NCBI GenBank assembly: GCA_002011745.1
Contig: MTOU01000025.1
Location: forward strand, 1-44,865
Length of the DNA stretch: 44,865 nt
Direction of reading: 5' to 3'
DNA from: Nitrospirae bacterium JdFR-85
GTDB lineage: Bacteria > Nitrospirota > Thermodesulfovibrionia > Thermodesulfovibrionales > JdFR-85
In this document: in pieces, positions 41,044 to 44,865 of the stretch
How positions within the stretch are numbered: position 1 is the stretch's first letter
Layout of the letters: each line of letters starts with the position of its first letter
The notes under the pieces: model-generated
The model's input: the letters and a program-made list of their open reading frames with translations, nothing else
What the model was told of the DNA's origin: nothing
Database searches by the model: none
Translations under genes and position numbers: made by a program

Positions 41044-41325
41044 CTACCCAAATAAGTCTGAATGAGTACCCGTTCTTTCAAAAATAATCAAACCTTTGTC
41101 TCTGTCAATCTTGTATATTAGTAACCAGTCAGGCTCAATGTGACATTCTCTGTGGTCTTTATATTTATATTTACCTTTTAAAGGATGGTCTCTGTATTTT
41201 GGGTCAAGAGCCTTACCCTCACTTAAGGCCCTCATCACCTTTTTAAGTTTTTCAATGTCCTTACCTCTTTTTATTGCCTTCTGAAAGTCCTTTTCAAACC
41301 GATTGGTAGTAACTGTTTTGTACAC
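41044..41325 (-). CDS. YafQ-type mRNA-cleaving toxin (RelE superfamily)
   Basis: A 93-residue toxin. KDHRECHIEPDWLLIYKID and LIIFERTGTHSDLFG match YafQ closely, including the catalytic His residues and the terminal GTHxxLFG. YafQ cuts mRNA on the ribosome when its antitoxin is lost. It directly follows its antitoxin gene and lies near attR, so it probably stabilises the element in the host. Confidence 0.9.
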   Translation of the reverse strand: MYKTVTTNRFEKDFQKAIKRGKDIEKLKKVMRALSEGKALDPKYRDHPLKGKYKYKDHRECHIEPDWLLIYKIDRDKGLIIFERTGTHSDLFG

Positions 41326-41544
41326 TTATACTCCCATTTTCTTAAAGAACTCATCAAGACTGTCATAATAGTTTAACTCCTCACCTCTGTCTGCCTTCTC
41401 AAGAGTCTCTCTGGTTGCTCTGTTAGGTTCTTTCATCTTCTCCTCTATTACTTCGTCCACAACCTCTCTTATCAGCTCCCTTAGTTCTGCCACGGTTAAT
41501 TCTGAAACCCTGATCTTGTCTTTTATGGATGTTGTTTCTGCCAT
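41326..41544 (-). CDS. Antitoxin partner of the YafQ-type toxin
   Basis: A 72-residue acidic protein, AETTSIKDKIRVSELTVAEL, then ELIREVVDEVIEEKMKEPN and a C-terminal YYDSLDEFFKKMGV. It resembles RelB/Phd-linked small antitoxins rather than DinJ. It lies immediately before the toxin, with no gap, after GGAG. It probably represses its own promoter. Confidence 0.8.
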   Translation of the reverse strand: MAETTSIKDKIRVSELTVAELRELIREVVDEVIEEKMKEPNRATRETLEKADRGEELNYYDSLDEFFKKMGV

Positions 41545-41602
41545 CTCTGTACTCCTTTTTGAATGGTTTTGTTGATATTTTATCTTATTCCACCTGATTT
41601 AG

Positions 41603-41641
41603 GGTAGCAATAGGGTAGCAAAATGGTAGCAGAAGGTAGCA
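41603..41641 (+). promoter_or_regulatory. Four phased GGTAGCA repeats, putative integrase arm sites (attR side)
   Basis: GGTAGCA starts at 41603, 41614, 41625 and 41635, 11, 11 and 10 bp apart, all in the same orientation as the two copies next to attL. They lie in the 404-bp gene-free stretch between the antitoxin and the next gene, which also holds attR. Confidence 0.6.
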
Positions 41642-41761
41642 CACTAAACAGAAAATATGGGAAAGAACAGAAATAATGGAACTACTAAAAAGTCTTTAAA
41701 ATCAATTGGTTATGCTTAAACCCAGTCCAGGAGTGCCTTTTAAGGAAAGTGCGAGATTAGA

Positions 41762-41804
41762 ATTTTAAGTCCCTTGCGTCTACCAGTTCCGCCACTCCGG
41801 CAAC
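41762..41804 (+). repeat. attR core: duplicated 5' half of tRNA-Leu
   Basis: A perfect copy of 23225-23267. It ends with CGGCAAC and is followed by host DNA. It is only the 5' part of the tRNA, so it is not a functional tRNA gene. A 15-mer shared with the xis-int junction lies 22 bp to its left (41725-41739). Confidence 0.93.
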
Positions 41805-41845
41805 AAAAGATTTCCAATTATCTCAATCACTTATAGGTTATCATT

Positions 41846-41917
41846 AGTTGTCATGAGTTGTCAACAGTTGTCAAAATTGTTCGCAGTATGCGTACAGTTT
41901 GCGTACAGAACGCGGAC
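41846..41917 (+). repeat. Two sets of helically phased short repeats outside attR
   Basis: AGTTGTCA starts at 41846, 41856 and 41866 (10-bp period). GCGTACA follows at 41890 and 41901, with a related GCGGACA at 41912 (11-bp period). They mark the change from element to a CpG-rich segment and could be protein-binding arrays of another element. Confidence 0.45.
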
Positions 41918-41948
41918 AACTCTGGCGTCGTGGTACTGGTTCGTCAGG

Positions 41949-42251
41949 TTACTTAAAGCTGAGTACCCTCAACAGAAGAGACAGAAGAGTTACGACGGGC
42001 CAGAACACGTAAAAGAAGCTCCTCCGGAGGCGCGACGATTCGGAGCGGGCTTTCTGCGCTTCGAGCTCTCTGCTTATCTTTTCTTCTAAGAACTGTTCGT
42101 TAAACAACTCTCTTTCGAGGGTAAACCTTGCAACTGCTCTCAGCTTGTCAGCAAGCCGTTCTTCGGCGATAGTACCACGCCTTTTTCCGAGAGCAATGTC
42201 CATGAGACGGTCGAGGTACTCGATTATCGTCCTGTCAATAGGTCCCTGCAT
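41949..42251 (-). CDS. Unknown protein with a C-terminal membrane segment
   Basis: A 100-residue protein. A basic helical body (RTIIEYLDRLMDIALGKRRG, LADKLRAVARFTLERE) ends in one hydrophobic segment, FFYVFWPVVTLLSLLLRVL. The start follows GAGGAAGACGAGGTA and overlaps the upstream stop by one base. Codons are CpG-rich, unlike the host. It belongs to a three-gene minus-strand unit. Confidence 0.6.
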   Translation of the reverse strand: MQGPIDRTIIEYLDRLMDIALGKRRGTIAEERLADKLRAVARFTLERELFNEQFLEEKISRELEAQKARSESSRLRRSFFYVFWPVVTLLSLLLRVLSFK

Positions 42252-42463
42252 TACCTCGTCTTCCTCCTTCCTCTTACTTCAGTTACTTTTTCGTTGTACT
42301 TTTCGAGCACCCGTTCTGCTTCGGACTTAAAAACTGCCTGTATTTTGCCGGCAACGGATTCTTCTCTGTCTTTTGAGTTGGGGTTTTGCACGTCGACAGA
42401 AGCTCTGTCGAGTATTCTGTTAACCACCTTTGCGATTTTGTCTCTGAGAAAGGTTTTTATCAT
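42251..42463 (-). CDS. Small basic helical protein of unknown function
   Basis: A 70-residue protein. ATG 42463 (IKTFLRDKIAKVVNRILDRA) was chosen because AAAGGAGG lies 5 bp upstream; the longer frame overlaps the previous gene. It is helical and charged, ending VRGRRKTR. It lies between the HExxH gene and the membrane-segment gene and shares their CpG-rich composition. Confidence 0.6.
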   Translation of the reverse strand: MIKTFLRDKIAKVVNRILDRASVDVQNPNSKDREESVAGKIQAVFKSEAERVLEKYNEKVTEVRGRRKTR

Positions 42464-42464
42464 G

Positions 42465-42851
42465 CTACCTCCTTTGTCTGTTTGTCGTGTACTGGTAAAG
42501 ACGTTGAAAGTCGTTTTTTGCCAGTGTTTCTGCAAAGGTTTGTGGGTCTAAAAAACTGAACAGGTGAAGCGGATACGCGTCGGCCGGACGGTGGAAGAAC
42601 TTTCCGGACGCCAGAGAACGCTCGTACAGCTTCGGTAACGCTAACCTGAAGATGGTATGTGACCACGTGGTTGCGTCTGCCTCCGGGTCGTTTTTGTATC
42701 GGTAGTCTTTAAATCTGTGTTGCAAGGCGTGTTTCCACTCGTGAAGTGACGTCATTAAGGAGTTTTTCCACAATAACAGAATTCCTACAACTTCGTCGTC
42801 AGTCCTCCGGGTATGTCCGCTTACTCTTACTACCTCTAACCACCGTTGGCT
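42465..42851 (-). CDS. HExxH metallopeptidase-like protein, probably 5'-truncated
   Basis: The frame is open from a TGA at 42852 to the stop at 42465, about 128 codons. It contains DDEVVGILLLWKNSLMTSLH, EWKHALQHRFKDYRY and NDPEADATTW. HEWKH matches the HExxH zinc site and DPEADA may supply a third ligand. No ATG, GTG or TTG precedes the conserved part (a TTG at 42773 lies inside it), so the N terminus is probably lost at a junction near 42855. Substrate and family are unknown. Confidence 0.5.
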   Translation of the reverse strand, partial: SQRWLEVVRVSGHTRRTDDEVVGILLLWKNSLMTSLHEWKHALQHRFKDYRYKNDPEADATTWSHTIFRLALPKLYERSLASGKFFHRPADAYPLHLFSFLDPQTFAETLAKNDFQRLYQYTTNRQRR

Positions 42852-43012
42852 TCAGAAGGGAGGAGATTCTGAGAGTAAAGGGGGCAGTAGAAGGTAAGGG
42901 TTTACTCGGTAAGGTTAAGGAGGTACTTGGTTTGAGGCTGTTCAAAAAATAAATGTATTTATGTGCAGGAGGCAGGGGATATGGGTTCAGAACTAATAAG
43001 CATATTAAACTT

Positions 43013-43360
43013 TCAACTGCTTAAAAGGACTAACAGGAAGGATTTCTTTAAAGATAGAAAAGTCTTTGGTATTGAGAGTATAGATCGTTCTTATCCCATA
43101 CTCAAGCATGGTAGCAACAAGAAAGTAATCAAAGATAGAGTGAGATTTTGGTCTATGGACAGTAAGGAGTCTGCTCAGAATATCAAAGGGTATCTCTTGA
43201 GAGGGCTGAATCTTTTATCTGACCGAGGTGAAAAGTTGGAATACTGGCAGAAGGCTTTCTTTGTATTTTTGTCTCTTTTTTCATCTTCAAGGATTCAGCA
43301 AAGGCTATTATTTCTTCAATATCCTCTGTGGTTAACTCTTTTAATGAGGAGATGAAAACT
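43013..43360 (-). pseudogene. VapBC-like toxin-antitoxin remnant
   Basis: On the minus strand one frame (about 43185-43360) gives KELTTEDIEEIIAFAESLKM and PTFHLGQIKDSALSRDTL, like a VapB-type antitoxin ending. A second frame (43013-43214) gives SIFDYFLVATMLEYGIRTIY and TLNTKDFLSLKKSF, the C-terminal end of a PIN-domain toxin. The PIN N terminus is missing and the frames are broken, so this is a deleted pair. The 42853-43012 gap holds only a short Lys-rich plus-strand frame of doubtful reality. Confidence 0.5.
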
Positions 43361-43534
43361 GAGCATCAGTATGACTGGGCAGTGGACGCAGTGCTTCAGA
43401 CCCTCGTCAATGACCTTACGAGGCCGAGGGATTATGTAAGGGGGATACGAGTGGTCATTCGTGGTAATCCACCTCTTTCAATAAGGGCGAGGAGGGTGTT
43501 TGAGAACGAGTTTGGGGGGATAAGACAATCGTGA
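43352..43534 (+). CDS. Small protein, first gene of a four-gene cluster
   Basis: A 60-residue protein starting at ATG 43352 after GAGGAG (KTEHQYDWAVDAVLQTLVND, then VRGIRVVIRGNPPLSIRARR). Mixed helix and strand with an Arg-rich C terminus. No family is recognised. Its start touches the VapBC remnant on the other strand. Confidence 0.5.
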   Translation: MKTEHQYDWAVDAVLQTLVNDLTRPRDYVRGIRVVIRGNPPLSIRARRVFENEFGGIRQS

Positions 43535-43562
43535 AATATAATACCTTAAATTAGGTGTTGTG

Positions 43563-43784
43563 ATGGTATACCATAAGGATATACTGAAGAAGGAGACAAT
43601 AGGGCTTGGCGGTTGCGCAGTATCCGTGGCAGTGGCAGAGATTGCAGAGGGGCTGAGGCTCTGGAGCGCTGCCGTGGTGACTGCACCTTTTTTCTGGGAG
43701 GGCAAAAGGAGAGCACTGAATGCTGAGGGCAACAGAAAAGTTAAAAAGATTGGTGGACAGAGTGTATGTGTACCCCAACGATGA
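43563..43784 (+). CDS. Small protein of unknown function
   Basis: A 73-residue protein from ATG 43563 (VYHKDILKKETIGLGGCAVS, VAVAEIAEGLRLWSAAVVTA). A Gly/Ala/Val-rich central segment could be one membrane-associated helix. The next gene starts inside it in another frame (43720), a strong sign of translational coupling. Confidence 0.5.
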   Translation: MVYHKDILKKETIGLGGCAVSVAVAEIAEGLRLWSAAVVTAPFFWEGKRRALNAEGNRKVKKIGGQSVCVPQR

Positions 43785-43899
43785 GCTCGCCAAAGACCTT
43801 GAGAATATCTCCGTGAAAAAGGTTTTTGACATAATAGAGGAAAGGTTTTATGAAAGGGTAAGGAGACGGTTGAGAAGAGGCTCTGTTGTGGAGGTATAG
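43720..43899 (+). CDS. Small charged protein of unknown function
   Basis: A 59-residue protein too short to stand out on its own (LRATEKLKRLVDRVYVYPND, ENISVKKVFDIIEERFYERV). It overlaps the previous gene by 65 bases and ends two bases before the next start. The regular charged helices suggest it is real. Confidence 0.5.
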   Translation: MLRATEKLKRLVDRVYVYPNDELAKDLENISVKKVFDIIEERFYERVRRRLRRGSVVEV

Positions 43900-43900
43900 A

Positions 43901-44314
43901 ATGCTGAGTAGAAGGAATTTTTTATTGAGTTTGAACAACTGGAGAAAGAAGATGGGAAGGGCTCTCAGTAACACAGGGATGGTCTGTATGATGTGCTCTT
44001 TCCTGTTGATTCTCTGGATTATGCTTTATGCATGGAGGACAGGGCATGCAGGAGTGCTCTCACAGAGGGAGTTCTGGATTAAGAATTTCAATCATGGTCC
44101 CTGGCATTTTGGTTCAGTGCTTTTTGACCCAACCGGTCAGACAAAGGTGTTGAAAGAGGGGCTTCTTGCAGTTTTTATGCTTCAAGGAGCTTCAGTGGTG
44201 GTTTTGTTTCTTGGAATGATACTAAGACTCACATGGCGGAGTGTTTTTATTTATCTGCTTTCTCAAGTACTCCTTTACCTCTCAGCAGAGTATCTTTACT
44301 GGCTTGTAGATTAG
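43901..44314 (+). CDS. Small integral membrane protein of unknown function
   Basis: A 137-residue protein. ATG 43901 lies directly after the previous stop. Hydrophobic segments are at about 31-48 (MVCMMCSFLLILWIMLYAW), 87-107 (GLLAVFMLQGASVVVLFLGM) and 112-130. The loop between the first two is long and polar. It is the last gene of the cluster; 44315-44478 has nothing recognisable. Confidence 0.6.
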   Translation: MLSRRNFLLSLNNWRKKMGRALSNTGMVCMMCSFLLILWIMLYAWRTGHAGVLSQREFWIKNFNHGPWHFGSVLFDPTGQTKVLKEGLLAVFMLQGASVVVLFLGMILRLTWRSVFIYLLSQVLLYLSAEYLYWLVD

Positions 44315-44478
44315 AGATGCATACAGTAGCAGTAGCATACCGTAGCAGAGAAGGTGTAAAAAAGTGGGTTAATAGGGTTTTTGCAGAAAGCCTGCAACAA
44401 GCCAAGGATAGTTATATTTACCTTAAGTGTCAATAAGTGTCAAGGGATGTTTGTTTGCGAAGAAGGGCAAATAAAAAA

Positions 44479-44558
44479 TGGCGTCCCCAACGGGATTCGA
44501 ACCCGTGTTGCCGCCTTGAAAGGGCGGTGTCCTAGGCCTGGCTAGACGATGGGGACGC
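44479..44558 (-). tRNA. tRNA-Glu (TTC anticodon)
   Basis: On the minus strand GCGTCCCC pairs with GGGGACGC. The anticodon arm CCGCC-CTTTCAA-GGCGG gives TTC. The T arm is ACGGGTTCGAATCCCGT and CCA is encoded. Confidence 0.95.
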
Positions 44559-44621
44559 AAAACGGATGTCAGGCATCAGAATTCAGAATAATTTAAATAT
44601 CCGACCTCCGACATCCGCTTT

Positions 44622-44697
44622 TGGTGAGCCGCCGGGGATTCGAACCCCGCACACCCGCCTTAAAAGGGCGGTGCTCTGCCTACTGAGCTAGCGGCCC
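44622..44697 (-). tRNA. tRNA-Lys (TTT anticodon)
   Basis: On the minus strand GGGCCGC pairs with GCGGCTC. The anticodon arm CCGCC-CTTTTAA-GGCGG gives TTT. The T arm is GCGGGGTTCGAATCCCCG and CCA is encoded. tRNA-Glu follows 63 bp downstream, probably on the same transcript. Confidence 0.95.
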
Positions 44698-44720
44698 TTT
44701 TATTTAGATTTTAGATTAAT

Positions 44721-44750
44721 AGAATAATATTTTTGGGTAATATAAGTCAA
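44721..44750 (-). promoter_or_regulatory. Promoter of the tRNA-Lys/tRNA-Glu unit
   Basis: On the minus strand TTGACT (44745-44750) and TATTCT (44721-44726) are 18 bp apart, 23 bp before tRNA-Lys. Confidence 0.5.
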
Positions 44751-44773
44751 ATAAACCGCCTGTGGAGGTAATG

Positions 44774-44865
44774 TCAATCTTTCTGTGTAAATTCTTTAAG
44801 AGGGTGTAAACTCCAATGCTCATTCAAATAACTTATTACTGCATACACTATCCTCTCTATACTTT
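44774..44865 (-). CDS. C-terminal end of an unidentified protein (partial)
   Basis: A minus-strand frame enters from the right edge and ends with TGA at 44774-44776. It encodes ERIVYAVISYLNEHWSLHPL, then KEFTQKD. The helical pattern resembles a small helical or AraC-like domain, but about 29 residues cannot identify it. Confidence 0.35.
   Translation of the reverse strand, partial: SIERIVYAVISYLNEHWSLHPLKEFTQKD

Larger units (their letters stand above)
23225..41804. mobile_element. Integrated satellite-like element of about 18.5 kb in tRNA-Leu
   Basis: A 43-bp perfect direct repeat at 23225-23267 and 41762-41804 marks attL and attR; a tyrosine integrase lies 41 bp inside attL. Between them are an integrase-excisionase-replication operon, two divergent HTH/zinc-ribbon modules, a tape measure gene, a second recombinase and a toxin-antitoxin pair. 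No capsid, portal, terminase, relaxase or conjugation gene was recognised. That excludes a complete prophage or ICE and favours a phage satellite, a composite integrative element or a decayed prophage. Confidence 0.85.

Noticed and set aside
41762-41804. A second tRNA-Leu
   Set aside because: Only the 5' 40 nt plus three flanking bases are duplicated. There is no variable arm, T arm or acceptor 3' strand, so it is an att remnant.
23225-41804. An integrative conjugative element
   Set aside because: No relaxase, coupling protein or type IV secretion genes are present.
42746-42952. 68-codon plus-strand frame
   Set aside because: Its first half is the complement of the HExxH gene. Only the last 33 codons look protein-like, so at most it is a fragment.

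Overview
The window looks like the chromosome of a Gram-negative, AT-rich, anaerobic bacterium. LptA/B/C show an outer membrane. A large multihaem cytochrome, ResB/CcsA cytochrome c assembly and a GlcD-type flavoprotein fit respiratory anaerobic metabolism. RNase Y and YmdB sit beside an rpoN-hpf-rapZ locus, and Arg is mostly AGA/AGG. Together these suggest a Nitrospirota or deltaproteobacterial-type lineage, possibly thermophilic. That placement is an inference, since no rRNA is present.

Layout. (1) 1-22050 is the host backbone. It starts with the end of an unidentified gene and a frameshifted nucleotidyltransferase. A mostly minus-strand block follows: resB-ccsA-glcD-pilZ-smc, tRNA-Gly, a flavoprotein, moeA, a zinc phospholipase-like protein, then cysK/M (plus) convergent with a cysteine desulfurase. 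The minus-strand run 22048 to 10758 has many 4-base overlaps and reads rarA-rny-ymdB-multihaem cytochrome-lptC-lptA-lptB-rpoN-hpf-rapZ-nifS. (2) 22050-23110 holds a 180-bp MITE with TA-flanked terminal inverted repeats and a second frameshifted nucleotidyltransferase with a small partner gene. (3) 23225-41804 is an integrated element of about 18.5 kb in tRNA-Leu(UAA). It is bounded by a perfect 43-bp direct repeat (attL/attR), and helically phased GGTAGCA repeats lie inside both ends. (4) 41805-44450 is a patch of small unknown genes and toxin-antitoxin debris, with a CpG-rich segment. (5) 44479-44697 carries tRNA-Glu and tRNA-Lys, followed by a partial gene at the edge.

The element is the most interesting part. 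Its left arm is one compact operon: small HTH regulator, CHC2 zinc-finger primase-like protein, DUF3987-type ATPase, two small proteins, excisionase and integrase. Its right arm has a second HTH regulator, a LexA/CI-like peptidase fold that has lost its catalytic Ser and Lys, a second excisionase-like protein and a second tyrosine recombinase. A YafQ-type toxin-antitoxin pair lies next to attR. Each arm's HTH gene is divergent from a ~325-residue protein with the same C-terminal zinc-ribbon-like motif, so the two arms carry mirrored copies of one control module. Between them lies a lone 1844-residue phage tail tape measure gene with one small putative virion gene. No capsid, portal, terminase or other tail gene is recognisable. 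This looks like a phage satellite or composite element that supplies only a tail-length protein to a helper phage, or a relic of such an element. The architecture is read from the sequence; the satellite role is inference.
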